From Planctellipticum sp942493135 (GTDB taxonomy: Bacteria > Planctomycetota > Planctomycetia > Planctomycetales > Planctomycetaceae): DNA of 64,000 nucleotides. The position numbers and the translations under genes are program-made. The DNA lies in assembly GCA_942493135.1 (NCBI GenBank), contig OW818684.1, forward strand, positions 3,906,001-3,970,000. Reading direction: 5' to 3'. The notes under the pieces were generated by a model. The model saw nothing but the letters and a program-made list of their open reading frames with translations. It had not been told where the DNA came from and ran no database searches. Below, one piece after another: positions 25,658 through 34,690 of this stretch; within the stretch, counting starts at the first letter, position 1, and every line of letters begins with the position of its first letter.

Positions 25658-27577
25658 ATGTCAACCGCCACTCCCGCCCGTTATACCGCCGACGAAATCG
25701 AGATCATGGAGGGCCTGGAGGCCGTCCGGAAGCGGCCTTCGATGTACATCGGCGGGACCGATGTCCGCGGGCTGCATCACCTCCTGTGGGAGATCGTCGA
25801 CAATTGCGTCGACGAGTTCCTCGCCGGGGCGGCGAAGGAAATCAAAGTCGTCCTGCATCGCGACGGGAAGTCGATGACGGTCAGCGACGACGGCCGCGGC
25901 ATTCCCGTCGACATCCATTCCAAGTCCAAGAAGCCGGCGCTGGAGACGATCCTCACCACGCTCCACTCGGGCGGAAAATTTTCGAATAAGGTCTACGCGC
26001 GCAGCGGCGGACTGCACGGCGTCGGCTCGTCTGTCGTCAACGCCCTGTCGATCGAGCTCGAAGCCACGATTCATCGCGACGGCCACGAATGGAGCCAGCG
26101 TTACAAACGGGGCAAGGCGACGACGCCCCTCAAAAAGGTGAAACCGTTCCGCGGGCACGGGACGACGATCTTCTTCCGTCCCGACGATGAAATCTTCAGC
26201 AAGACGCAGTTTCATCCTGACACGATCCGCCAGCACCTGGAGGACATCTCCTACATCCACGGCGGGCTGAAGATCAGCTTCATCGACGAGGCCCGCAAGG
26301 AGACGATCGAGTATTGCCATCCGGAGGGAATTGCGGCGTACCTCGAAAAGGTGATCAAAGAGGGTGAGAAAAAGCCCATTCACGATCAGGCATTTTCGAT
26401 CTCGCGCGACGACGGGGCCGCCAAAATTGAAGTCGTGCTCCGCTGGACGGAATCGACCGACGAGCAGCTTCGCAGCTACGTCAACGGCATCCGGACGCAC
26501 GGCGGCGGCACCCACGAGTCGGGCTTCCGGGCGGCGATTGGCAAGGCGGTGCGGAACTACATCGACGTCCACGACATCAAGATCAAGGGGGTCACGATCC
26601 AGAACGACGACATCCGCGAGGGTGTCACCGGGATCCTCTCCATCTTCCTCAGCGATCCGATGTTCCAGGGGCAGACGAAAGAGAAGCTCAACAACCCGGA
26701 AATGACCAGCGCGGTGGAAGGGCTGGTCCGGCCGGCTCTGGAGACCTGGCTGAACTCGAATCCGTCGATCGCCGACGCCGTCGTCGGTCGAATCGTGCTG
26801 GCGGCAAGGGCCCGGGAAGCGAGCCGCGAAGCGGCCAAGGACGTCCGTCGAAAGTCGCCGACGCAGCGGAAAAACAACCTGCCCGGCAAGCTCCTCGACT
26901 GCCGTTCGAGCGATCCCGCAGAGTCGGAGCTGTTCATCGTCGAAGGACTCTCTGCCGGCGGGACTGCGGCGATGGGGCGCGACAGCCGCATTCAGGCGGT
27001 GCTGCCGCTGCGCGGCAAGATCCTGAACACGGAGTCGCTGTCGACCGGGAAGATCCTGGAAAACCAGGAAGTCAAAGACCTGGCGGAGACGCTCGGAACC
27101 GGCATCGGGCCGAACTTCGACATTCACCGGCTGCGGTACGACCGGATCATTCTGCTGATGGATGCCGACAGCGACGGCTACCACATCAGCACGCTGCTGC
27201 TCACGTTCTTCTTCCGCCACATGCGCGACCTCATCACGGGGGGCAAGCTCTATCTGGCCCAGCCGCCGCTCTACCGGATTCAGATCGGAACGAAGACGGT
27301 CTACGCGCAGGACGACGCAGAAAAAGAAGAAGTCCTGGCGGAACTGGCCGCGAATCGGAAGTACGAGATCAGCCGGTTCAAAGGTCTGGGTGAGATGAAC
27401 GCCGAGCAGCTCAAAGAAACGACGCTCGATCCGAAAACGCGGACACTGTTGCGGGTCGATGTCGAGAGTCTGGTGGAAGCCGACCAGACGTTCCAGCAGT
27501 TGCTGGGGAAAGACGCCAGCGAGCGTTACCGGATCATTATGAGCGAAGCGACGCTGGTGGACGATCTGGACGTGTAG
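25658..27577 (+). CDS. parE: Type IIA topoisomerase subunit B (ParE/GyrB-like)
   Basis: 639 residues, typical of ParE. The GHKL ATPase domain has EGLEAVRKRPSMYIGG at 18-33, WEIVDNCVDE, the DDGRGIP motif at 77-83 and GGLHGVGSSVVNALS. The TOPRIM domain has VEGLSAGG at about 428-435, where most GyrB/ParE have EGDSAGG, and MDADSDGYHI, with Asp502, Asp504 and Asp506, where DADVDGAHI is usual. The C-terminal RFKGLGEMNAEQL block is intact. The start is uncertain: an in-frame ATG lies seven codons upstream. Order parC then parE with a short gap implies one operon. Confidence 0.92.
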   Translation: MSTATPARYTADEIEIMEGLEAVRKRPSMYIGGTDVRGLHHLLWEIVDNCVDEFLAGAAKEIKVVLHRDGKSMTVSDDGRGIPVDIHSKSKKPALETILTTLHSGGKFSNKVYARSGGLHGVGSSVVNALSIELEATIHRDGHEWSQRYKRGKATTPLKKVKPFRGHGTTIFFRPDDEIFSKTQFHPDTIRQHLEDISYIHGGLKISFIDEARKETIEYCHPEGIAAYLEKVIKEGEKKPIHDQAFSISRDDGAAKIEVVLRWTESTDEQLRSYVNGIRTHGGGTHESGFRAAIGKAVRNYIDVHDIKIKGVTIQNDDIREGVTGILSIFLSDPMFQGQTKEKLNNPEMTSAVEGLVRPALETWLNSNPSIADAVVGRIVLAARAREASREAAKDVRRKSPTQRKNNLPGKLLDCRSSDPAESELFIVEGLSAGGTAAMGRDSRIQAVLPLRGKILNTESLSTGKILENQEVKDLAETLGTGIGPNFDIHRLRYDRIILLMDADSDGYHISTLLLTFFFRHMRDLITGGKLYLAQPPLYRIQIGTKTVYAQDDAEKEEVLAELAANRKYEISRFKGLGEMNAEQLKETTLDPKTRTLLRVDVESLVEADQTFQQLLGKDASERYRIIMSEATLVDDLDV

Positions 27578-27594
27578 GCGGGGCCAGTGAGCAA

Positions 27595-27648
27595 CACAGA
27601 CAGGAATGTCTGTGCCACCTGAATGGGGGAGCGTCTTCGACGACGCTC
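27595..27648. repeat. Two small hairpins after parE
   Basis: CACAGACA-GGAA-TGTCTGTG (27,595-27,614), a palindrome type common between planctomycete genes, then GAGCGTC/GACGCTC (27,629-27,648). No T-run follows either, so a terminator role is uncertain. Confidence 0.5.
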
Positions 27649-27671
27649 AACCCTCATCGCTCAACGACCGC

Positions 27672-27866
27672 TCAGGCCATGTCTTTGTACGCGTCGTACG
27701 CCAGGTAGCCGACGATGGCGGCGGCGACCAGGAAGAGGATGTCGAACGTCATCTGCCCGGCGAACGGAATTTGGATGAGAATATCCAGAATCGCCGCCAC
27801 GGCGACGAGACCGGCGACCCCAAACGAGCCCATGACCAGGTTTTTCGGCAGCGACGACGAGGCCAT
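27672..27866 (-). CDS. Small two-helix membrane protein
   Basis: 64 residues: MASSSLPKNLVMGSFG then two hydrophobic segments (VAGLVAVAAILDILIQI and MTFDILFLVAAAIVGYLAY) and a short YDAYKDMA end. It has the look of a conserved small inner-membrane protein, but I recognise no family. The composition (clean hydrophobic alternation, no stop-prone shadow on the other strand) supports coding. The ribosome site is weak. It is convergent with parE. Confidence 0.6.
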   Translation of the reverse strand: MASSSLPKNLVMGSFGVAGLVAVAAILDILIQIPFAGQMTFDILFLVAAAIVGYLAYDAYKDMA

Positions 27867-27991
27867 GCTGAAGGATCTCGCGGAACAGAGGGGACGCAGA
27901 ACAGCCGACTGACGTCCGGAAGTATACGGGACGTTCCCGCCCCCATGCCAGTCGGCTTCCCGGATGGAACGGGAAAGTTTTGGCCGGGGGG

Positions 27992-28417
27992 TCAGGCCGG
28001 GCCGGATTCAACGGACGTGCCGGGAGGCGAAGTCAGTTCGACCAGGTGTCCGTCAGGGTCGTGAACGAACATCTGCACCGCACCATCCGGGCGAAATTTC
28101 GGCGGCGAAACCAGCTCGACCCCGCGCTCGACGAGCAGTCGGGCAGCCTCGCCCGCGTCCGGCACCAGGAAGGCGAAGTGATGTCCGCGGGTGTTCTGGC
28201 CCGAGCCTGACCCGGCCGGACCGGAGCCGGAGAACTCCAGGATCGTATGGATCTGAGTTGTCCCGGCCTGAAACCACTGCCCGTCAAAGCTGAAGGGGGG
28301 ACGCGGGACTTCCCGCATCCCGAGCAGGTCGACGTAGAATCGGCGGGTGGCGGCGAGATCGCGGACCACGATCGTGACGTGGTCGATCGATTGAACCTGC
28401 AGCGGCGATGGGGTCAT
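27992..28417 (-). CDS. VOC family protein (glyoxalase/bleomycin-resistance fold)
   Basis: 141 residues from MTPSPLQVQSIDHV, with AGGAG nine bases upstream. Two beta-alpha-beta-beta-beta modules are visible: SIDHVTIVVRDLAATRRFYV with the metal-ligand His, and HHFAFLVPDAGEAARLLVERG, then FVHDPDGHLVEL with the C-terminal Glu ligand. Members are metal-dependent dioxygenases, isomerases or lyases; substrate not evident. The following gap carries nothing notable. The antiporter gene lies upstream on the same strand. Confidence 0.85.
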   Translation of the reverse strand: MTPSPLQVQSIDHVTIVVRDLAATRRFYVDLLGMREVPRPPFSFDGQWFQAGTTQIHTILEFSGSGPAGSGSGQNTRGHHFAFLVPDAGEAARLLVERGVELVSPPKFRPDGAVQMFVHDPDGHLVELTSPPGTSVESGPA

Positions 28418-28480
28418 GGCGGTGGCTCCTGAGCGTGCCGCCATCAGACGCCAGATGCGGACGCAACGCAACTCTGACCG

Positions 28481-29482
28481 TCAGGCCAGTCCCTTCAGGT
28501 AGACCAGGTACAGCGAGCCGACGATCAGCAGGATCACCGTCACGGCGTCCGGTTCGATCAACCAGTAGCGCTTCTCGGCCCGGCTGAGCAGACCCAGCAT
28601 GACCACGGCCGTCACCAGAATTCCTGCTGTTGCGGTAATGGCGTGGATCGGTCCCACCGAACCGAGTAGAGCTCCGGGATCGGCGAAATCGATGAACGCC
28701 AGAATCAGCATGTTGAACGCGTTGCTCCCCAGGATATTGCCGATCGCCAGATCGGGGGCGCCGAGACGGAGGGCGGCAAACGTGGCCGTGGCTTCTGGCA
28801 GCGAGGTCACGCCGGCGATGAACACCGCCCCGAAAAACGTCTTCCCCAGACCGGTCAGCTCGGCGAGGTGATCTGCGGTGTGAGCGAGTTGCGGAGCCGC
28901 GAAGACGATTGCTCCGGCGCAGGCCAGATAGACGAGAATCGCCTGCCCGAGCGTCATGCCGGGGGGCATCGCTTCCGCTTCGGCCGCGACGGCGGCTTCG
29001 TTCCGTCCGACCTGCTGGTCGAGGACAATCAGGCGAAAGCAGAGGAGGTAGGTGATTCCGATGGCCCAGGCGCCGGGGCCCAGGCGGAGAAATGTGAACT
29101 GGCTGCCGAGCAGGATGGCCAGCAGGACGATCGTTTTGAGGACGATGGTTCCACCGGCGGACAAGGCATGCACGGCCGCGCGCGAGGAGAGCATCCGGGC
29201 CTGCGATCTCGTAAAGAGGTCGAGCACGGCGAGGATCAACAGATTCATCAGCGAGCTGCCGAGCAGATCGCCGAGAGTGAGATCAGGGACGCCCATCCGG
29301 ACGGCGGTCCAGCCGACCATCAACTCCGGCAGACTGGTTCCGGCGGCGAGCAGGACGAGACCGACGAGGGTGCGACCGATGCCCGTCACCTCGGCAATGC
29401 GGTCGGCGCTCCGCGCCATAAAGGTGCCGGCGACGACGATGATCAGCGCGCAGAAGGAAAACCACGCTACCAGCCCGAGCAT
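28481..29482 (-). CDS. Calcium/sodium antiporter, YrbG-like (CaCA superfamily)
   Basis: 333 residues with about ten transmembrane helices. The two inverted alpha-repeats carry GTSLPELMVGWTA and, in the second half, GVTSLPEATATFAALRLG with GNILGSNAFNM, the signature ion-binding motifs of Na+/Ca2+ exchangers (CaCA). The protein is expected in the inner membrane, exchanging Ca2+ for Na+ or H+. The longer frame starts 25 codons earlier; MLGLVAWFSFC is chosen for its AGGTGG site and because the extension is not membrane-like. The lipase-like gene lies upstream on the same strand. Confidence 0.9.
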   Translation of the reverse strand: MLGLVAWFSFCALIIVVAGTFMARSADRIAEVTGIGRTLVGLVLLAAGTSLPELMVGWTAVRMGVPDLTLGDLLGSSLMNLLILAVLDLFTRSQARMLSSRAAVHALSAGGTIVLKTIVLLAILLGSQFTFLRLGPGAWAIGITYLLCFRLIVLDQQVGRNEAAVAAEAEAMPPGMTLGQAILVYLACAGAIVFAAPQLAHTADHLAELTGLGKTFFGAVFIAGVTSLPEATATFAALRLGAPDLAIGNILGSNAFNMLILAFIDFADPGALLGSVGPIHAITATAGILVTAVVMLGLLSRAEKRYWLIEPDAVTVILLIVGSLYLVYLKGLA

Positions 29483-29571
29483 GCCGACCACCTGTTCCTG
29501 GCGAAGAGACCTGAAGAACTCTCCGAGCAGGGTACAGGAGACGTGCGACGCATGCACGCCGATCCGGACGG

Positions 29572-30618
29572 TTACGGCTTCGTCGCGGCGGCGGCCTCGG
29601 GTTCGGCGGCAACGATTGGTTGAGCCGGTTCGTCGGCACGCAGTCGACCGGTGGTCAGAAACCGGACGCTGGCCTCAACGGCCGCGGGGTTCGAGAGCAT
29701 GAACGTGTGCAGTGCCGGGACCGTCAGGAAATCGGCGGCTCCAGGGAGCCGGGTGCTGGCGACGGTCACCGTCCCGTCGTCATCGCCCGGGATCAAAGGG
29801 TTCCAACCGTCCGGTGTGCCGCGGGCGCCGGCGATCACCGCGAATTCCAGCCGGGGAATCGGGAGGCTGGAAATCAGTCCTTCCGGATGGCTGACGAGTT
29901 GCTGCCCCGCGGGTCCCAGGACGGCGCGGAACAGGAAGTTCCGTTGCAGGAGGTCGGCCATCTCCGCCCCTCGATTGGGGACGCCGAGCATCGTCAGCCG
30001 ACCGAGGCGCGGATCATCATGCGCCGTCAGGTACGAGCGGACGATCAGGCCCCCCATGCTGTGGACGACGAAGTCGATCCGTTCGAGGCCTTCGAGGCCG
30101 GAGATCACTCGATGCAGATACTCCGCCGATTCGGGGACGGGGATCTGCGTGCTGGGGTAGTCGAAGGGGATGGCGGTCAGGCCCTCGGCCTCGATCGCCT
30201 TCGCGAGGGCCTTCATGGACTTCGACGAGCGGGTGATGCCGTGGATCAGAATCACCCCCCGGCCCTGCATGGGGGGGAGATTCCGTTCCTTGCGGATCTC
30301 CGCCAGCCGGGCCTGGCACTCTTCCAGCGTTCCGGAGGCGTGCCGATGATCGGCTTCGTCCAGCAGGCGGAAGTGTTTGCTGAAGACGTTCTGCTGAATC
30401 CGCCACCCGCGGAAGAACTCCACATCCCCCCAGAACAGCCGGCCGCCAAGGGTCTTCATGGTCAGGACATCCGTCTTACCGGCGGGAGAAGCGGGGACAA
30501 CTTCGGCAGCCGATTCGCCGGCCTGCGGTTCATCGCCGACACCGAGCGAACAGAACGAGGCCGCCGCCACGGCAGTCACGATCTGAGATAACCTTCGCGC
30601 GAAACGCCAGAACCGCAT
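29572..30618 (-). CDS. Exported alpha/beta-hydrolase (lipase/PGAP1-like)
   Basis: 348 residues with GGGGAG before the ATG. Signal peptide to about residue 28 (IVTAVAAASFCSLGVGD). GVILIHGITRSS near 124-135 provides the HG oxyanion region; IDFVVHSMGGLIVRSY has the nucleophile Ser in VHSMGG, and FLTVPALHTFML near the C-terminus supplies the probable catalytic His. The architecture matches triacylglycerol lipase/PGAP1-like hydrolases acting on lipid esters outside the cytoplasm. Substrate unknown. It may be transcribed with the downstream antiporter gene. Confidence 0.85.
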   Translation of the reverse strand: MRFWRFARRLSQIVTAVAAASFCSLGVGDEPQAGESAAEVVPASPAGKTDVLTMKTLGGRLFWGDVEFFRGWRIQQNVFSKHFRLLDEADHRHASGTLEECQARLAEIRKERNLPPMQGRGVILIHGITRSSKSMKALAKAIEAEGLTAIPFDYPSTQIPVPESAEYLHRVISGLEGLERIDFVVHSMGGLIVRSYLTAHDDPRLGRLTMLGVPNRGAEMADLLQRNFLFRAVLGPAGQQLVSHPEGLISSLPIPRLEFAVIAGARGTPDGWNPLIPGDDDGTVTVASTRLPGAADFLTVPALHTFMLSNPAAVEASVRFLTTGRLRADEPAQPIVAAEPEAAAATKP

Positions 30619-30731
30619 TTCTGTTGCTCCCCGAAACGTGAGTGAACCGGGACACGTTTCCTCGCCGGAGGATTGTAGAACCTGGAGCCACCGCCCGACC
30701 AGCCCGACTCACGACCGCTATGTTTGGGTGG

Positions 30732-30820
30732 CACGGGTGGCCCTTAAGCCACCCGTGTCTCCGAGCCGCAGCCACTTCAGGCAGTTTGAGTTGTCCAGTG
30801 CGGGGGTGGCGTCCCCGCAC
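30732..30820. repeat. Two perfect intergenic hairpins (cacgggtggc type)
   Basis: CACGGGTGGC/GCCACCCGTG (30,732-30,757, 10 bp, loop CCTTAA) and GTGCGGGG/CCCCGCAC (30,798-30,820, 8 bp). The gap 30,619-30,892 divides the lipase-like and SGNH genes, which are divergent, and otherwise shows nothing. Confidence 0.6.
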
Positions 30821-30892
30821 CGTTTCGGCGAGCATGTTCCCGGCCGGTTTGGCCGGTTGAGAACATGAGTCACTACTGGTGCGGAGACGGGG

Positions 30893-32068
30893 ATGGCGAT
30901 GCGACAGGGGCTGGCGGCATTCTGCGTATTGATTTTGGCAGCATTGGCGGGGGGCGCGTCTGCCGACGACGCCAGCACGATTCCGCCGCGCGAGACGGTC
31001 ATCCAGAGTCTGCCGGGCCTCCACCTGCTCGAACCGTGGTGGTCATCACCGGTTATTTACGGAGACAGTACGCTGCCGATGCGGTTGGAGAAGGACGGCC
31101 CGATCACGGGGCGGCTGGCGTTTCCGGCGACGGAGATTCTCTCGATCAAAGACGCCAACGGTGCGCGGACGTACGAGCTCGGCAAGGATGTCACGCTTGC
31201 CGGGGACGGCAAAACGCTGGTCTTCACGTCCGAGTCGAAGGTTCCGTTTCTGACGAGCGACGATCTCTATCCCCCCGCCGGCGCGCCCAACAGCTACAAG
31301 CACCGGGTGGGGCATCCCGAGCAGAACATGCTGTTCTGGCAGGGGCACTGGTTCCATGACCGGCAGGTGGAGATCACGTACCGGCGGAAGACGACCGAGT
31401 GGCCGATCGAGGCGCCAAAGTTCGCGGCCGAGACGCTGCCGCGGACGCTGGCCCGCTTGCGGGCGAAGGAGCCGGTGACGATCGGCGTCAGCGGCGACAG
31501 TATTACGCAGGGGTATAACGCGACCGGCTTCACCGACGGCGAACCCCACATGGCGCCCTATCCCGACCTGGTGGCGGCCCAGTTGCAGGCGGCTTACGGC
31601 TCGCCCGTCACGCTCAAGAATCGGGCCATCGCCGGCTGGAGCATCGCTCACGGACTGAAGGATCTCGACAACCTGCTGGCCGAGAAGCCGCACCTGATCA
31701 TTCTGGCGTACGGCATGAACGACGTCGGCCGGCGGGACCCGGAGTGGTTCCGCAATCAGGTTGCGGAGTTTCTGAAACGCGTACGCGAAGCCGACCCCGC
31801 GATTGAGGTGATTCTGGTCGCCTCGATGACGGGGAACCGGGAGTGGATTCACGTCCCCAACGACATGTTTCCCAAGTACCGCGACGCGCTGAAATCGCTC
31901 ACCGGACCCGGCGCGGCGCTGGCGGATCTGACCTCGCTGTGGATGCTGCTCGACGAGTCGAAGCTACACCTCGACCTGACCGGCAACGGACTCAACCACC
32001 CGAACGACTGCGGCCACCGGCTGTACGCCCAGACGATCCTGGGCCTGCTGGTCTCGCCTGCGAAGTAA
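30893..32068 (+). CDS. Secreted SGNH/GDSL hydrolase
   Basis: 391 residues. Signal peptide MAMRQGLAAFCVLILAALAG. A jelly-roll-like N-terminal part (about 40-190) precedes the SGNH fold: VSGDSITQGYN has the block I nucleophile Ser, NRAIAGWSI block II Gly, AYGMNDVGRRD block III Asn, and LNHPNDCGHRLY the catalytic Asp-x-x-His. This fits carbohydrate esterases that remove acyl groups from polysaccharides, probably in the periplasm or outside. Neighbouring secreted glycosidase-like and lipase-like genes suggest polysaccharide use, but no shared operon is shown. Confidence 0.88.
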   Translation: MAMRQGLAAFCVLILAALAGGASADDASTIPPRETVIQSLPGLHLLEPWWSSPVIYGDSTLPMRLEKDGPITGRLAFPATEILSIKDANGARTYELGKDVTLAGDGKTLVFTSESKVPFLTSDDLYPPAGAPNSYKHRVGHPEQNMLFWQGHWFHDRQVEITYRRKTTEWPIEAPKFAAETLPRTLARLRAKEPVTIGVSGDSITQGYNATGFTDGEPHMAPYPDLVAAQLQAAYGSPVTLKNRAIAGWSIAHGLKDLDNLLAEKPHLIILAYGMNDVGRRDPEWFRNQVAEFLKRVREADPAIEVILVASMTGNREWIHVPNDMFPKYRDALKSLTGPGAALADLTSLWMLLDESKLHLDLTGNGLNHPNDCGHRLYAQTILGLLVSPAK

Positions 32069-32070
32069 GA

Positions 32071-32309
32071 GAAGAAGGATTCACGGCGGAGACGCGGAGG
32101 ACGCGGAGAAGACATCAGGAGAGTGAAAAGTGAGTATTGAGTAGTGATGAGTGCAAAGTGACGGAGAAAGAGCTTCACGGTTCAACCGCGTTTCTTCCAA
32201 TTTGCACTACTCACTACTCACTACTCACTTTCCGGGCTCTTCTCCGGCATTTCTCCGCGTCCTCCGCGCCTCCGCGGTAAAGTTTCTTCTCTTCGGAATT
32301 CTTCGCGCG
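32071..32309. repeat. Long imperfect inverted repeat of dispersed modules
   Basis: GGATTCACGGCGGAGACGCGG and AGGACGCGGAGAAG (32,079-32,113), then AAAGTGAGTATTGAGTAGTG, are mirrored by CACTACTCACTACTCACTTT and TTCTCCGCGTCCTCCGCG CCTCCGCGG (32,210-32,275). The whole 250-bp gap between the SGNH and glycosidase-like genes is made of it. On the forward strand it can be misread as protein (FTAETRRTRRR). No transposase or clear target duplication. Confidence 0.7.
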
Positions 32310-32319
32310 AGAGACAACC

Positions 32320-34647
32320 ATGTCGCGACTGAGCTCGATCGGCGTGTGCCTGGCAATCGCCTTGACCGACATCTGGCCGGTACTTGCTCAGTCGCCCGAG
32401 CGCGGGATCTGGGGCCGCGAAATCCTGTCGCAGCCCTTCGACAAGGAACCCTTCCGCGAGATCCGGATTCCGGAGTGGGTTCAGGAGACGATCGGGTGCG
32501 GGTACACGCTGTCGGTGATGGGGAGTGAAGCCCGGGCCGCGGCGGCCGCGCACGGGGTGACGATCAGCGAGATGGGGTTCGTCGACCCCTTCTATGCGTA
32601 CTACGACAGCCAGCTCCTGAAGCGGCGCAGTCCGCATGTGCCGCCGGAACGGCTCGCCAAGGACATCGCCGAGTACAAGAAACTGGGGGTGCGGATACTG
32701 GGAGTCTATCCGCCTTGCCTGCAGGCGGAGGTGTGGGAGACACATCCGGAGTGGCGGAGGATCTCGACCAACACCACCGAGATTCCCGAGATCGATCTGG
32801 TCAAATTCCCGCACGGCGGCATGCTCTGTCTGCTGGGGCCGTACGGCGACTTCTTCATTGAGGTGCTGGCGGAGATCCTGGGGAAATTCCCGGACGTCGA
32901 CGCCTTCAGCTTCGACGGTCTGCACTACGGCGGCGTCTGTTACTGCCAGCATTGCCGGGCGGACTACCGGAAGGAAGTCGGCGGTGAGATTCCGAACTCG
33001 GATCTGAACGACCCGGCGTTCCGTCGGTATCAGCACTGGGCCGACCGGCGGATGGAAGACCTGGTCCGGCGGATGCAGACGCGGCTGAAAGGGATCAAGC
33101 CAGAGGTGGCTCTCGTCACCTGGACGACGAACGCCGGGAGGTTCGGACACTTTCTAAGTATCCCGCGGAACATGCCCGCGCGGATGAACCTGCTGTTCGA
33201 CGCCCCGGACCAGGAGTTCTGGCTCGACGAGACCAACCGCGGCACGACCATCGTCCCGGCGGTCGCCAACGCATACATGTGGGCGATCACCAACCACCGC
33301 GTTGGCTTCAGCGAACCGTACATTCTCAGTCACGGCAATCCGTACGGGAAAGACAGTTTTCCGCCGGCAGAGATCCAGCGACGGATGCTGCTGGAGGTGA
33401 CTTACGGCGCGCAACCCAGCATCGCCGTGGCGCAGCCGGCCCATCTGCAGCAGGCACTTTATGACTGCATGGACGAGGTGCAGCGGCGGAAGGAGTGGCT
33501 GACGCACAAGTCGCCTGAGCCGTGGGGGGCGATCCTGCTGAGCGATAATAGCCGGAACTTCTACAGCCGGACGTCGGGCCAGGCGGAGGAACGGTATCTG
33601 GCGAATGTGTTCGGGACGTTTCGGACCGCCGTGGAGGAACATCTGCAGGTCGCGCTGATCAACGACTGGAACCTGACGCCCGAGGATCTGGCCAAATACA
33701 AGGTGCTGATTCTTCCAAACGCCGCGTGTCTCGACGAGCGACAGGTCGCGGCAGTCGAGAGCTTCGTCCGGCAGGGGGGCGGGCTGGTGGCGAGTCTGGA
33801 TACGTCCCGGTTCGACGAGTTCGGTGACCCGCGGCAGAACTTCGCTCTGGCGGGAGTCTTCGGGGGCGACTATGGCGGCGAGCCGGAGTTGAAGCCCGCG
33901 ACAACCGAGATCGACGAGAACTTCAAGCTGGCGATCGGTCCCGACTACTGGGAGAAGCGGAAGAGCGTGTTCGACTTCCGGCAGGACGTCGCCTCGCCCC
34001 TGAACCAGGGGCGGATGAAAACGTACGTCAACGACGAAGCGGTGACGTTCAAGGGCGCAGCGATCCGCGTGCAGCCCCGCGACCCGGCGGCCCAGATCTG
34101 GGGGACGTTCGAGGCGAAGGGGGTCGCCGGAGCGCCGCGCCAGCCGGCGGTCATCGCCCGGCAGCATGGGGCGGGAAAGGTTGTCTACTTCGCGGCGGGT
34201 CTCGATGCCGGGTACTACCTCTACGCCTATCCGTACCAGCGACTGGCGCTGAAGCACGCGATTCAGTGGGCGGCCCCCGTTCCGCAGGCGGTGATCGTCG
34301 AGGCGCCGATGTGCGTCCACACGTCGGTCATGCGGCAGCGGAAGGGGGAGACCGAGCGGCTGCTGGTGCACCTCTTCAGCGATCTCAACACGACCGGCCA
34401 GCACGCGCTGCCGGTCGACGATGTGCCGCTCAGGGAGGAGACGGTTCCGATTCACGACATCCGAGTGACCTTCGGACCGGAGTACCAATTCAGCCGGGTC
34501 CACCTGGAACCGGGCGGTCTGGACCTGCCCATCGAGCGAACGGCCGATGGCGGCTCGCTGGTCACCGTCCCCAGACTCGATGTCCACGCGATCGTGGTTG
34601 GCGAACTACAACCCGCTCCTTCTTCAACCTCTGGCGATCGGCAATAA
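32320..34647 (+). CDS. Secreted glycoside-hydrolase-like protein with beta-galactosidase trimerisation-type domain
   Basis: 775 residues. Signal peptide ends at VLAQ (residue 25). Residues 60-400 resemble a TIM barrel of the hypothetical glycosyl hydrolase 6 type, with DAFSFDGLHYGGVCYCQHC near 198-216 as a likely active-site strand. Residues about 400-520 match the beta-galactosidase trimerisation/GATase-like fold (LPNAACLDERQVAAVESFVR, GGGLVASLDTSRFDEFG). The C-terminal part is beta-rich. This is consistent with an exported glycosidase, but the catalytic Glu/Asp pair and substrate are not identified. Close homologues are widespread in planctomycetes without assigned activity. Confidence 0.75.
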   Translation: MSRLSSIGVCLAIALTDIWPVLAQSPERGIWGREILSQPFDKEPFREIRIPEWVQETIGCGYTLSVMGSEARAAAAAHGVTISEMGFVDPFYAYYDSQLLKRRSPHVPPERLAKDIAEYKKLGVRILGVYPPCLQAEVWETHPEWRRISTNTTEIPEIDLVKFPHGGMLCLLGPYGDFFIEVLAEILGKFPDVDAFSFDGLHYGGVCYCQHCRADYRKEVGGEIPNSDLNDPAFRRYQHWADRRMEDLVRRMQTRLKGIKPEVALVTWTTNAGRFGHFLSIPRNMPARMNLLFDAPDQEFWLDETNRGTTIVPAVANAYMWAITNHRVGFSEPYILSHGNPYGKDSFPPAEIQRRMLLEVTYGAQPSIAVAQPAHLQQALYDCMDEVQRRKEWLTHKSPEPWGAILLSDNSRNFYSRTSGQAEERYLANVFGTFRTAVEEHLQVALINDWNLTPEDLAKYKVLILPNAACLDERQVAAVESFVRQGGGLVASLDTSRFDEFGDPRQNFALAGVFGGDYGGEPELKPATTEIDENFKLAIGPDYWEKRKSVFDFRQDVASPLNQGRMKTYVNDEAVTFKGAAIRVQPRDPAAQIWGTFEAKGVAGAPRQPAVIARQHGAGKVVYFAAGLDAGYYLYAYPYQRLALKHAIQWAAPVPQAVIVEAPMCVHTSVMRQRKGETERLLVHLFSDLNTTGQHALPVDDVPLREETVPIHDIRVTFGPEYQFSRVHLEPGGLDLPIERTADGGSLVTVPRLDVHAIVVGELQPAPSSTSGDRQ

Positions 34648-34690
34648 GCGATTCGCGATCAGCCCCGATCCGGCGACTCGCTCTCCTCCA

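Noticed and set aside
22974..25664. Minus-strand open frame of about 900 codons antisense to parC
   Set aside because: Exact antisense of a clearly conserved gene; Arg/Asp/Pro/Gly-rich composition typical of GC-rich shadows and no recognisable domain.
32071..32309. The inverted-repeat gap as a transposon or insertion sequence
   Set aside because: No transposase frame and no clear terminal duplication; kept only as a repeat.
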